Source: Janthinobacterium sp. GW458P (GTDB lineage Bacteria > Pseudomonadota > Gammaproteobacteria > Burkholderiales > Burkholderiaceae_D). Taken from it: 64,000 bases of DNA. The position numbers were made by a program, and so were the translations under genes. The stretch covers positions 169,905 through 233,904 of the forward strand of contig NZ_NEGZ01000003.1 of NCBI RefSeq assembly GCF_002127585.1, read 5' to 3'. The notes below the pieces were generated by a model. The model searched no databases. It had not been told where the DNA came from and was given only the letters and a program-made list of their open reading frames with translations. Below, in pieces: positions 8,906-19,023 of this stretch; within the stretch, counting starts at the first letter, position 1; each line of letters begins with the position of its first letter.

Positions 8906-9733
8906 ATGAACGTGACATTGAATATCATCGGCGCCGGCCACGTGGGCAAGGTGCTGGGCCGCCTGTTCGCCGGCGTGGACGGCATCGCCGTGCAGGATGT
9001 GCTGACGCGCTCGATGGCGACGGCGCAGGCGGCCGTCGATTTCATGGGCGCAGGCAGCCCCGTCGCCGGCTATGCGGCCTTGCGGCGCGCCGACGTCACC
9101 ATGCTGGCCGTGGCGGACGACCAGATCGGCCCGGCCTGCGCGGCGCTGGTGGCCGAGGGACGCCAGGCAGGCGCCATCGTGTTCCACTGCAGCGGCGCGC
9201 TGGCCTCGAACGTGCTGCTGGCGGCCACGCAGGCCGGTGCATCGGTGGCCAGCGCGCACCCGATCCGCAGCTTTGCCGATCCGCAGCAGGTGGCCGCCAC
9301 CTTTGACGGCACGTTTTGCGGCGTCGAAGGCGATCCGCTGGCGCTGGCCTTCCTCACGCCGGCCTTGAATGCCATCGGCGCGCGTCCCGTGCCCATCGAT
9401 CCGGCCGCCAAGACCCTGTATCACGCCGCCGCCGTCTTTGCCAGCAATTACCTGGTAACGGTGCTCGATGCCGCCCTGCGCGCCTACCAGGCGGCCGGCA
9501 TCCCCGAGCCGGTGGCGCGCGAACTGGCGCAGCCTCTGGTGACGGAAGCGGTGGCGAACGTGTTCCGCCTGGGCGCGGCGCCAGCGCTGTCCGGCCCCAT
9601 TGCACGCGGTGACGATGCCACCGTGCAACGCCAGCTGCAGGCCGTGCAAGCCTGGGATGCCGCCACGGGCGAGCTGTACCGGGCCCTGGTGGCGCCCACG
9701 CAGGACCTGGCCAGGCGCAAGCGCGGGCAATAA
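8906..9733 (+). CDS. Rossmann-like and DUF2520 domain protein (putative NAD(P)-binding oxidoreductase)
   Basis: A 275-residue protein with an N-terminal dinucleotide-binding fold (NIIGAGHVGKVLGRLF, a GxGxxG-type loop) and a C-terminal helical DUF2520 domain, resembling 6-phosphogluconate-dehydrogenase-like or F420-dependent reductases in layout. The segment VFHCSGAL after the Rossmann core is typical. No substrate is known for the family. It is the last gene of the rightward run and converges on the diguanylate cyclase with only five bases between the two stops, leaving no room for a separate terminator. Confidence 0.86.
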   Translation: MNVTLNIIGAGHVGKVLGRLFAGVDGIAVQDVLTRSMATAQAAVDFMGAGSPVAGYAALRRADVTMLAVADDQIGPACAALVAEGRQAGAIVFHCSGALASNVLLAATQAGASVASAHPIRSFADPQQVAATFDGTFCGVEGDPLALAFLTPALNAIGARPVPIDPAAKTLYHAAAVFASNYLVTVLDAALRAYQAAGIPEPVARELAQPLVTEAVANVFRLGAAPALSGPIARGDDATVQRQLQAVQAWDAATGELYRALVAPTQDLARRKRGQ

Positions 9734-9738
9734 ATCAG

Positions 9739-11193
9739 TCAGCTGGCGTGGACGCCATTGCGCCCGCCTTGTTTCGCCTGATACAGGGCGCTGTCGGCGC
9801 GCGAGAAGAAGGCCGATTCGCTTTCCTCCGGCCGGTATTCGGCCACGCCCAGGCTGATCGTCACGGGCAGTTGCGGCTCGGGCAAGCCGAAGTCGTGGCG
9901 TTCGACGGCGGCGCGCAGGTTTTCCGCCACTTCCACGGCTTGCGCCAGGCTGCAGTTATTCAGCAGTACCAGGTATTCCTCGCCGCCCCAGCGCGTGATG
10001 ACGTCGCTTTCGCGCACGGTGGCGCGCGCCACGTCCGCCACGCCGCAAATGACCTTGTCGCCCCACAGATGGCCGTGGGTATCGTTGACGCGCTTGAAGA
10101 AGTCGATGTCGAAAAGGATGGCCGACATGGGCTGTGCATTGCGTTTGGACAATAACATGGCGCGCTGGAACAATAATTCCAGCGATTTGCGGTTCATCAA
10201 GCCCGTCAGCGCATCCGTCGAGGCGATGCGCTCGATGCGGCGCTGGTAGCGGTTTACCGTCAGCAGGGTCAGCACGAGCACCAGCAGGGTGACGCCAAAG
10301 CTGATGGCCAGGTTCAGGATGAACACGCCCTGCAGCGATCTGACCTCGTCGCTGACGTTCTGCTCGACCACCAGGTACCAGCCCAGTTCGGGAATGTAGC
10401 GCGAGTTGACGAGGATTTGCGCGCGGTCCTGCTGGTAGGACAGGTGCGTCGGCTCGCTCCGGTGATTGATGATCTGGTCGGCAATGGTGTTTACGCCGGG
10501 CAATTTGCGGATGTTGGCGTGACCATCGCGCATGGTCTTGCCAGCCAGCACCAGGGCACCGGCGCCGTCGACAAAATAAATGTTGCGGTGAAAGCGCGCC
10601 TGGTAGCGGTCGATGATGTGGCTCATGGTGTCGAGGGTCAGGCCGATGCCCGTGGCGCCGATGAACTGGCCGTCATAATCGTAGACGCGGTGGTTGATGA
10701 AGATGGTCATGCTGTCGCGGTTGGCCATGTCGATGTCGACATTGGTTTCATAGTCGCTGTTTTGCATGGCGCGCACGCGGTAGTACCAGATATCGCGCGT
10801 CGCCTCCGGGCTGACGGATTTCAAGGTGCCTTCCGCGTAATAATATTTGCTGCTCTTGTCCGAGACGAGAAAGCTGGTGATGGCGCCGTATTTCTTCTTC
10901 ACTTCGGCCAGGTAGCGCACGATCTGCGCCGGGTTGCTTTCGCCGGCGAGTATCCAGTCGCGCACGAAGGTGTCATGCGCCATCAGCGAAGAGATGAAGA
11001 CGGGGCGCAGCATGTCCTTCTGGATTTCGGAATAGATATTGTCGCCCGTCAAAGGCAGGGTCTGGTCGGCGATGCCATGTTCGATGGCCTGGCGCGAGGC
11101 CAGATAGCTGGCGAGGCTGGTGGCCATGAAGCCCGCCCCGAGGATCAGGGTCAGGAGTATGAGCAGGCGGTACTTGATCGACAGAAGACGCAT
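9739..11193 (-). CDS. Membrane diguanylate cyclase with extracytoplasmic Cache-type sensor
   Basis: Makes cyclic-di-GMP from GTP in response to a periplasmic signal. The 484-residue protein has an N-terminal transmembrane helix (LLILLTLILGAGFMA), a roughly 270-residue periplasmic region of dCache type, a second helix (NLAISFGVTLLVLVLTLL) and a C-terminal GGDEF domain. The active-site loop reads RWGGEEYLVLL (GGEEY, a catalytically competent form). The family inhibitory motif RxxD is not obvious at the expected place. I chose ATG 11193, which begins MRLLSIKYR just before the first helix; the frame is open to a TTG at 11301. No EAL domain is present. Confidence 0.9.
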   Translation of the reverse strand: MRLLSIKYRLLILLTLILGAGFMATSLASYLASRQAIEHGIADQTLPLTGDNIYSEIQKDMLRPVFISSLMAHDTFVRDWILAGESNPAQIVRYLAEVKKKYGAITSFLVSDKSSKYYYAEGTLKSVSPEATRDIWYYRVRAMQNSDYETNVDIDMANRDSMTIFINHRVYDYDGQFIGATGIGLTLDTMSHIIDRYQARFHRNIYFVDGAGALVLAGKTMRDGHANIRKLPGVNTIADQIINHRSEPTHLSYQQDRAQILVNSRYIPELGWYLVVEQNVSDEVRSLQGVFILNLAISFGVTLLVLVLTLLTVNRYQRRIERIASTDALTGLMNRKSLELLFQRAMLLSKRNAQPMSAILFDIDFFKRVNDTHGHLWGDKVICGVADVARATVRESDVITRWGGEEYLVLLNNCSLAQAVEVAENLRAAVERHDFGLPEPQLPVTISLGVAEYRPEESESAFFSRADSALYQAKQGGRNGVHAS

Positions 11194-11490
11194 GGGGACG
11201 AGGATAGGCTGGCCGGGACGTGCGGATGCGGGCCCAGGCATACGGGGCAGGGCGATCTTTACGCAAGCCAAAAGTATGCAGCAGGCCGAGTATTGGCGCA
11301 ATGATAACTAGCTTTCCTGGCAATATGCGCTGTCTGACACGACAAGATAACCACGATTTACCAAATATAATTGCCGATTTGTCGACAAAGATGCCAATTA
11401 GCAATAAGATTTGGCGAAGGGAATCATCGCGCATTGCCCCTGTCATGTTGCCGCTTTCAGGCGCAGGACATCACGCGCAGGGAGTGTTTC

Positions 11491-11853
11491 ATGTTATTTT
11501 TAAAGAGTACGTCTGTCAGCAAGGCGCCCGGGATCTATGAAGTCGATATCGCGGCCAAGCCGCCCGGCAAGACCTTCGGCGTTTTCCTCGCCACCGATCC
11601 CGACAATCCGCCGCATGCCCTGTTGGGGCAGTTGAGGACGCTTGGCTTCGAGAACACCTACAGTTCGCCCTATCTGCACAAGGATATGGGCAAGGTGCTG
11701 GACCTGCATTTCCAGAAAGACGGCACCGATATCTTCAAGGGCTGGAAAACCGAAGAGTGCACGCAGAACCTGGCGGCCATTACGGCCCTGTTCGAGGAGT
11801 ACGGCATTACCATCGCGCCACGGGTTATGTCGATGGCGGAAGCCTACGCCTAA
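11491..11853 (+). CDS. Uncharacterised 120-residue protein
   Basis: Soluble protein beginning MLFLKSTSVSKAPGIYEVDI, with a middle section in which GFENTYSSPYLHKDMGKVLDL stands out; it has no signal peptide or hydrophobic helix. The start has GGGAG eight to twelve bases upstream, while longer in-frame extensions lack support. It stands alone, 297 bp from the divergent diguanylate cyclase, and is followed nine bases after its stop by a palindromic repeat. I do not recognise the family. Balanced codon use and a clean start support it as a real gene. Confidence 0.6.
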   Translation: MLFLKSTSVSKAPGIYEVDIAAKPPGKTFGVFLATDPDNPPHALLGQLRTLGFENTYSSPYLHKDMGKVLDLHFQKDGTDIFKGWKTEECTQNLAAITALFEEYGITIAPRVMSMAEAYA

Positions 11854-11862
11854 ACGCCTGGC

Positions 11863-11962
11863 AAAACCTGCTGCGCGTCGCGCTTTGCGGCCGGCGATGC
11901 TCACCATGCTCAAGCACGTCTGCGCTTCTCGGCCACAAATCACTGCCGCTCGCTACGGTTTT
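11863..11962. repeat. Imperfect palindromic repeat, copy A
   Basis: About 100 bp that matches the element at 13370-13482. Shared blocks in order are CTGCGCG, CGCTTTGCGGCCG, CGATGCTCAC, GGCCACA, TGCCGCTCGC and ACGGTTTT. The outer arms are complementary with mismatches (AAAACC at the left, GGTTTT at the right; TTTGCGGCCG against CGGCCACAAA), so the transcript would fold into a long interrupted hairpin. It begins nine bases after the stop of the unknown gene at 11491. Confidence 0.75.
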
Positions 11963-11982
11963 GTCTGGCGTTGCAAGACAGC

Positions 11983-12564
11983 TCAACCCGCCTCCACGCC
12001 GATGTGATACAGCGCCCACGGGCAGCTGGCGAAACGTTCGGCCAGGGGCAGCGCCGCCACGGCCGCGATGCGGTCCGCATCGTGGATCGCCCATAGGGGA
12101 CCCAGGCCGCCCAGCGCCATTGCCTGTCCATCGAGGTGGGTGGCGACGATGAAGCGTTGGGCGCGCGCCTGCGCCACGGTCAGCGCCGCCGCATAGCCGT
12201 CCACGCCGCGCAGCAGCAGGCGCACGGCATCATCCTGCGGCGCGCCCGCCACCATCAGCACGTCGAGCAGCAGCGGTCCGCGCAAGGCATGCGCCTTGCC
12301 GTCATATTCCAGGGTGGGGCGGATGGTGTGCGCCGGCAAGGCTGTCAGCGCCGTGAAGTCGAACGCCCGCGCCCGTTCAAAGCTGATCTTTTGCTTGTGC
12401 ATCATCTGGTCGCGCACGGCGTCGAAGGGACCCCGGTTCGGCTTGGCTACGCTGCCCGTGACGGTCAGCAGGGCCGGCCCGCGCAGCGCTGGCGGCGCCG
12501 CGCGGGCCATGGCCGGCACGGTGGCAGCCGTCATGGCGGCGGCGAGAAACTGGCGTTTGTGCAT
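11983..12564 (-). CDS. Secreted molybdopterin-binding-fold oxidoreductase-like protein
   Basis: A 193-residue exported protein. It starts MHKRQFLAAAMTAATVPAMARA, a signal peptide with a partial Tat-like KRQFL and an AxA-type cleavage site near residue 22. The mature part resembles the oxidoreductase molybdopterin-binding (SUOX/YedY-like) fold: LTVTGSVAKPNRG at the start, then FDFTALTALPAHTI and LRGPLLLDVLMVAG. The conserved cysteine that ligates molybdenum in true SUOX-fold enzymes is not visible, the only mature Cys being in ASCPWALY, so catalysis is doubtful. AGGAG lies six bases upstream of the chosen ATG. No partner genes adjoin it. Confidence 0.7.
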   Translation of the reverse strand: MHKRQFLAAAMTAATVPAMARAAPPALRGPALLTVTGSVAKPNRGPFDAVRDQMMHKQKISFERARAFDFTALTALPAHTIRPTLEYDGKAHALRGPLLLDVLMVAGAPQDDAVRLLLRGVDGYAAALTVAQARAQRFIVATHLDGQAMALGGLGPLWAIHDADRIAAVAALPLAERFASCPWALYHIGVEAG

Positions 12565-12788
12565 GCATCTCTCCTGTTCGTCTGAAATTCGATTTTCTCT
12601 TAAGTCTATATTAAGTTCGCGCAACGGTGCGCATCTTTCATTTATTGTCAGTTTGAAATTCCCACTTACATCTTGTCACAGTTCTTACGGAATGGAGAAA
12701 GACGTAGCTTTTTTCGACTGTTATTGTGTACGCATCGCACTTCGCTGAACTGCGAATCCTGGCACGTCAACCAATTGAAAGAGAGAAC

Positions 12789-13370
12789 ATGATGAAGAAG
12801 AAAATCCTGTTTGCAATGATCGCCACTGCTACCGCATTCACCGGCATGGGCGTCGCGCACGCTGAAGGCGCTTACGTCGGCGCCGGCATTACCGGCAACC
12901 GTTATAACTTCGACATTCCTGGCGCCACCAGCGCCGATAACCACAGCGGCTACAAGGCCGGCGGCAAGGTGTTTGCCGGTTATGACTTCGACAAGACTTG
13001 GGCGGTCGAGGGCGGCTACGCCGATTTCGGCAGCAAGGATTACAGCTATGTCACGGGCGCCGGCAACGGTGCCGTGAAAAGCGACTCGCACGGCTATTAC
13101 CTGGCCGGCAAGGCCACCATGCCCGTGAGCGACAAGGTGGGCGTGTTCGGCAAGCTGGGCGTGGCCAAGGTCAACAATAGCCTGAGCGGCACGGGCCTGT
13201 CGAGCGGCGTGACGGGCGAGAACAAGACGGGCGTGTATGCCTCCGTCGGTGCCCAGTACGCGATCAACGAGAAAGTCTCGCTGACGGCGGAAGTGGAACA
13301 CTTCGGCAAGAGCGCCGACCAGGGCCACAAGGCCACCGGCCTGGCACTGGGCGCACGCTACAACTTCTAA
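12789..13370 (+). CDS. Outer-membrane beta-barrel protein
   Basis: A 193-residue outer-membrane protein of the OmpA-transmembrane/OmpW-like small-barrel class. It has an N-terminal signal peptide MMKKKILFAMIATATAFTGMGVAHA with cleavage after AHA, then alternating amphipathic strands (EGAYVGAGITGNRYNFD, TWAVEGGYADFGSKDY, KVGVFGKLGVAKVNN) and a C-terminal aromatic residue (GARYNF) recognised by the BAM machinery. No peptidoglycan-binding OmpA domain follows. Either of two adjacent ATGs could start it. It stands alone and its stop merges into the palindromic repeat at 13370. Confidence 0.85.
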   Translation: MMKKKILFAMIATATAFTGMGVAHAEGAYVGAGITGNRYNFDIPGATSADNHSGYKAGGKVFAGYDFDKTWAVEGGYADFGSKDYSYVTGAGNGAVKSDSHGYYLAGKATMPVSDKVGVFGKLGVAKVNNSLSGTGLSSGVTGENKTGVYASVGAQYAINEKVSLTAEVEHFGKSADQGHKATGLALGARYNF

Positions 13371-13482
13371 AAACCTACTGCGCGGCACGCTTTGCGGCCG
13401 CCGATGCTCACTGCCTCGGCGGCCCCGTGCTATAGCACGGTTCCGTTTCCCGGCCACATGCGTTGCCGCTCGCGACGGTTTT
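13370..13482. repeat. Imperfect palindromic repeat, copy B
   Basis: About 113 bp homologous to the element at 11863-11962, with the same block order and the same outer AAAACC/GGTTTT arms. It begins on the last base of the outer-membrane protein stop codon. An additional central insert (CCCCGTGCTATAGCACGG) makes a small inner hairpin not found in copy A. A separate intrinsic terminator follows 23 bp later. Confidence 0.75.
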
Positions 13483-13504
13483 CAATGCTTGAAATATGCT
13501 GAAA

Positions 13505-13538
13505 AAAAAGGCAGTTACCGCGAGGTAACTGCCTTTTT
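13505..13538. terminator. Bidirectional intrinsic terminator
   Basis: Perfect stem with arms GGCAGTTACC and GGTAACTGCC around the loop GCGA, flanked by A5 on the left and T5 on the right, so it can serve both the outer-membrane protein (rightward) and ettA (leftward). Confidence 0.85.
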
Positions 13539-13555
13539 GTATTGTCGTACGTAAA

Positions 13556-15223
<1,668 letters not shown>

Positions 15224-15320
15224 TAGAAATCTCGGGTGATATACAAAGACGGACAGGATACGGTAAACGCCCGCTTCCGGCCAGCGCTGTGCGCTGCGGA
15301 AACGGACGCCTGGGGCAGGC

Positions 15321-16205
15321 TCAGGCGGCGGCGCGCACTTTACGCGCCGTCCACAGGCCTTCGGCCGCATACAGGGCCAGCGCCGTCCAGATGACGAGGA
15401 AGCCCAGCATGCGCTCGTGGGTGAACGATTCGTGGAAGACCCACACGCCGATCAGGAGCTGGCCCGTGGGGGCGATATATTGCAGCAAGCCCAGCACGGC
15501 CAACGGCAGGCGCCGCGCGCCGGCCGCGAACAGCAGCAGGGGAATCGCCGTGATGGGGCCGGACGCGAGCAGCAGGGCGCGCGTGGCGCCCGACTCCGTG
15601 TTGACGAAGCCGCTTTGCCCATGCCAGGCCAGCCACAGCATATAAGCCAGCGCCAGCGGGAACAGGATCAGGGTTTCAAACGACAGGCCTTCCAGCGCGC
15701 CCAGCGCGGCCGTCTTGCGCAGCAAGCCGTAACCGCCGAAGGTGGCCGCCAGCAGCAGGGCGATCCACGGCACCTGCCCCGCCTGCCAGGTGAGCCAGGC
15801 CACGCCGCAGGCGGCCAGGCCGATGGCCAGCCACTGCAGGCGGCGCAGGCGCTCGTGCAGCAGCAAAAAGCCCAGCATGACGTTGATCAAGGGCGTAATA
15901 AAGTAGCCGAGGCTGGCGTCGACCACATGGCCATTGTTGACGGCCCAGATATAGATGAACCAGTTGGCGGACAGCAAAAACGCGCTGGCGATGAAGCTGG
16001 CCACCACCTTCGGCTGGCCGCGCAGGGCGCCCAGCCAGCCCCACTGGCGGCGCACGGTCAGCACGATGCCGAGGAACAACAGCGACCAGACCATGCGGTT
16101 GGCCAGGATTTCCTGGGGGGCAATATCGTCGATGGCATGGAAATACAGGGGAAACAGGCCCCAGCACAGGAAGGCGAGGGAGGCGTACAACATGCCTGGA
16201 TTCAT
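15321..16205 (-). CDS. rarD: RarD-type EamA-family transporter
   Basis: Inner-membrane protein of 294 residues with ten predicted helices in two EamA repeats, belonging to the RarD subfamily (named from chloramphenicol sensitivity in Pseudomonas). Typical segments are LAFLCWGLFPLYFHAI near the N terminus and LQYIAPTGQLLIGVWVFHE in the second half. The physiological substrate is unknown; drug/metabolite exporters are the wider superfamily. It starts MNPGMLYASLAF. A 97-bp gap separates it from ettA, read in the same direction, so co-transcription is possible. Confidence 0.9.
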   Translation of the reverse strand: MNPGMLYASLAFLCWGLFPLYFHAIDDIAPQEILANRMVWSLLFLGIVLTVRRQWGWLGALRGQPKVVASFIASAFLLSANWFIYIWAVNNGHVVDASLGYFITPLINVMLGFLLLHERLRRLQWLAIGLAACGVAWLTWQAGQVPWIALLLAATFGGYGLLRKTAALGALEGLSFETLILFPLALAYMLWLAWHGQSGFVNTESGATRALLLASGPITAIPLLLFAAGARRLPLAVLGLLQYIAPTGQLLIGVWVFHESFTHERMLGFLVIWTALALYAAEGLWTARKVRAAA

Positions 16206-16383
16206 GATGGCGTTCGCTTCAGAGTAGACAGTCTGTCATTATCGCTGAAAACACACGGGGCTGCCCGGCGCCGCTGGCGAGGCGTAGAATGGCAGCAAAT
16301 CAACATCCGCACGCCCGCGCAAGCCGGCGCGGCGGCATAAAACAATGACCTTGGGGCAGCTGCGGAACCATGCAAAAATACTC

Positions 16384-16412
16384 TTGCTATTTGCTAATAC
16401 CTATCATATTGT
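16384..16412 (+). promoter_or_regulatory. Candidate sigma-70 promoter for kup
   Basis: TTGCTA and TATTGT separated by 17 bp, in a short AT-rich stretch of otherwise GC-rich DNA, 31 bp ahead of the TTG start proposed for kup. A start at ATG 16345 would put the promoter inside the gene. Confidence 0.4.
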
Positions 16413-16443
16413 GCGATGCAACAAAACAGAAACGGGTGCAATC

Positions 16444-18321
16444 TTGACGTCGGAACACAAAAAAAGCAGCCTGGTCGGCTTGACACTGGCTGCCGTCGGC
16501 ATCGTCTACGGCGATATCGGCACCAGTCCGCTGTACACGCTGAAAACGGTTTTTGACCCGACCCATGGCCTGGCCGTCACGCATAACAATCTGCTGGGTA
16601 TCGTTTCGCTGATCTTCTGGGGCCTGACCCTGATCGTCTCGCTCAAGTACGTGACCCTGGTGTTGCGCGCCGACAACCGCGGCGAGGGCGGCATCATGGC
16701 CTTGATGGCGCTGGTGCTGTCGTCCGTCAGCAAGTCGTCGCGCTGGCACGTGCCGCTGATGGTGATCGGCGTGTTTGGCGCCACCCTGTTCTATGGCGAC
16801 AGCGTGATCACCCCGGCCATTTCCGTGCTGTCGGCCATCGAGGGCCTGGAAGTGGCCACGCCCGCCTTCAGTCCCTACGTGGTATGGCTGACGATCGCCG
16901 TGCTGGTGGCCCTGTACTCGGTGCAGTCGCACGGCACGGCCGGCATCGGCCGTTTCTTCGCCCCTATCATGCTGATCTGGTTTGTCGCGCTCGCTTGCAT
17001 GGGCGTGGTCAACATCGTCAAGTCGCCGGCCATCCTGGCCGCCGTCAACCCGCTGCATGCGGTGGCCTTCCTGCTCGACAATGGCCGCATCGCCTTCCTG
17101 TCGCTGGGCGCCGTGGTGCTGGCGCTGACCGGCGCCGAGGCGCTGTACGCGGACATGGGTCACTTCGGCAAGAAGCCGATCCGCATGGCCTGGTTCCTGA
17201 TCGCCTTCCCCGCGCTGGCATTGAATTACCTGGGCCAGGGCGGCCTGCTGCTGGCGCACCCGGAAGCCATTTCGAATCCGTTCTACCAGCAGCTGGGCGC
17301 CTGGAGCGTGTACCCGCTGGTGATCCTGTCGACCATGGCCACCGTGATCGCTTCGCAGGCCACCATTTCCGGCACCTTCTCGATGACCAAGCAAGCCATC
17401 GCGCTGGGCTTTTTGCCCCGCATGCGCGTGCGCCACACGTCGGAAAGCGAAATCGGCCAGATCTATATCCCCGCCGTCAACTGGCTGCAGCTGGCCGTGG
17501 TGCTGCTGGCCGTCGTCGGTTTCGGTTCGTCGGAGAAGCTGGCCGCCGCCTACGGCATCGCCGTCACGGCCACCATGCTGGCCACCACCATCCTGACCTT
17601 CTTCGTCATCCGCTACCGCTGGAAGATGAATTTGCTGCTGTGCTGGGCCGCCACCGGTTTCTTCCTGGTCATCGACGTCAGCCTGTTCTCGGCCAGCGCC
17701 CTGAAACTGTTCCACGGCGGCTGGTTCCCGCTGCTGCTGGGCGCCATCCTGTTCATCGTCATGCTGACCTGGAAGCGGGGCCGCCAGCTGGTGTTCCAGA
17801 ACCTGGAAAAGCATGCGATCCCGCTCGACGATTTCCTCTCGTCGCTGTTCATCGCGCCGCCGCTGCGCGTGCCCGGCACGGCCATCTTCCTGCGCGGCGA
17901 GACGGATGGCGTGCCGCATGCGCTGCTGCATAACTTGCTGCACAACAAAGTGCTGCACGAGCGCGTGATCTTCCTCACGGTCTTCATGCATGAAGAACCA
18001 TGGGTGGCGCCGTCCGAGCAGGTGCGCGTGGTGGACCTGGGCCACCAGTGCTTCCAGGTGAACGTGCACTACGGCTTCAAGGATGAACCCGACATTCCGG
18101 CTGCGCTGGCGCGCTGCGCCGAGCAGGGACTCGACTTCGAGATGATGGAAACGTCGTTCTTCATCGCCCGCCAGACCATCATTTCGACGCCGGGCGCCGG
18201 CATGATGCCGTGGCGCGAACACCTGTTCGTCACCATGTCGCGCAATGCGCGCACGGCGGCCGACTACTACCAGATCCCGAGCAACCGGGTGATCGAACTG
18301 GGCACGCAGGTGGAAATCTAG
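16444..18321 (+). CDS. kup: Potassium uptake protein Kup
   Basis: Low-affinity K+/H+ symporter of the KUP/HAK/KT family in the inner membrane. Residues 10-440 hold about twelve hydrophobic helices with the family signature GIVYGDIGTSPLYTLK and the following RADNRGEGGIMAL; the C-terminal ~180 residues form the cytoplasmic domain. With the TTG start at 16444 the protein is 625 residues, the normal Kup length, and begins at the conserved KKSSLVGLTLAAVG region; the frame is open to ATG 16345, which adds 33 residues without family support. Monocistronic. Confidence 0.95.
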   Translation: MTSEHKKSSLVGLTLAAVGIVYGDIGTSPLYTLKTVFDPTHGLAVTHNNLLGIVSLIFWGLTLIVSLKYVTLVLRADNRGEGGIMALMALVLSSVSKSSRWHVPLMVIGVFGATLFYGDSVITPAISVLSAIEGLEVATPAFSPYVVWLTIAVLVALYSVQSHGTAGIGRFFAPIMLIWFVALACMGVVNIVKSPAILAAVNPLHAVAFLLDNGRIAFLSLGAVVLALTGAEALYADMGHFGKKPIRMAWFLIAFPALALNYLGQGGLLLAHPEAISNPFYQQLGAWSVYPLVILSTMATVIASQATISGTFSMTKQAIALGFLPRMRVRHTSESEIGQIYIPAVNWLQLAVVLLAVVGFGSSEKLAAAYGIAVTATMLATTILTFFVIRYRWKMNLLLCWAATGFFLVIDVSLFSASALKLFHGGWFPLLLGAILFIVMLTWKRGRQLVFQNLEKHAIPLDDFLSSLFIAPPLRVPGTAIFLRGETDGVPHALLHNLLHNKVLHERVIFLTVFMHEEPWVAPSEQVRVVDLGHQCFQVNVHYGFKDEPDIPAALARCAEQGLDFEMMETSFFIARQTIISTPGAGMMPWREHLFVTMSRNARTAADYYQIPSNRVIELGTQVEI

Positions 18322-18488
18322 GCGCGACGGCGCGGTGGAATGGTTATTGTGTCAACGTTGTATTGGTGCATAATCTTCCGCCGTGCTTACGTCTGCTTAC
18401 AAATGCGGCTGGCGACACCTGTTAAACTGCTGCTCGCACCGGTCCGCACCGTACGGGTCGAGCCACACTCAATATTTAAAGGGAAACC

Positions 18489-18950
18489 ATGAAATCGGTA
18501 TTTCAAATGATCGCCACCATTGCCTGTGCCGTGGTCCTGACCGCCTGCGGCGCCGCCGCCAACACGGAAAAGCCGGTCGTGCTCGACCCGAATACGCAAG
18601 TGAAGGAATTCACCTTCCCCGACGTGGTGGTCGGCACCGGCACGGCCGCGGCGGCGGGCGATACCCTGGACGTGGTCTACACGGGCTGGCTGTATGACGC
18701 AAGCAAGCCGGAGAACAAGGGCGCAAAATTCGATGCGACCCTGCCAGGCGCAGGTTTCCCATTCGTCCTGGGTATCGGCCAGGTGATCCTGGGCTGGGAC
18801 CGCGGCCTGGTCGGCATGAAGGTGGGCGGCACGCGCATCCTGTCCATTCCATATGACCTCGGTTATGGCAAGGTGGGCAAGCCGCCGGTGATTCCCGGCT
18901 ATGCGGGCTTGCTGTTTGAAGTCAAGCTGATCGGCGTGACGAAAAAGTAA
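18489..18950 (+). CDS. FKBP-type peptidyl-prolyl isomerase, lipoprotein
   Basis: A 153-residue lipoprotein: signal peptide ending in the lipobox VVLTAC with lipidated Cys20, then one FKBP domain. FKBP features visible are GDTLDVVYTGWLYD, FVLGIGQVILGWDRGLVGMKVGG and RILSIPYDLGYG, covering the Asp, Trp-equivalent and Tyr positions of the active-site pocket. It would accelerate proline isomerisation of envelope proteins. The ribosome site AAAGGGAAACC precedes the ATG. A candidate promoter (TTGTGT, 16 bp, CATAAT) lies at 18347-18374. Monocistronic, with its own terminator. Confidence 0.9.
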   Translation: MKSVFQMIATIACAVVLTACGAAANTEKPVVLDPNTQVKEFTFPDVVVGTGTAAAAGDTLDVVYTGWLYDASKPENKGAKFDATLPGAGFPFVLGIGQVILGWDRGLVGMKVGGTRILSIPYDLGYGKVGKPPVIPGYAGLLFEVKLIGVTKK

Positions 18951-18975
18951 GCAGGCGCAAGGCAGCCAATACCAG

Positions 18976-19003
18976 GGGCGATTCCACGGAATCGCCCTTT
19001 TTG
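18976..19003 (+). terminator. Intrinsic terminator after the FKBP gene
   Basis: Stem GGGCGATTC / GAATCGCCC with a four-base loop CACG, followed by T5, 25 bp after the stop. Confidence 0.85.
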
Positions 19004-19023
19004 CTTTGTGGCGCCCGTTTGCG

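Noticed and set aside
16345-16443. 33-codon N-terminal extension of kup
   Set aside because: It contains the candidate promoter and an AT-rich stretch and adds no family sequence; the TTG at 16444 gives the normal length.
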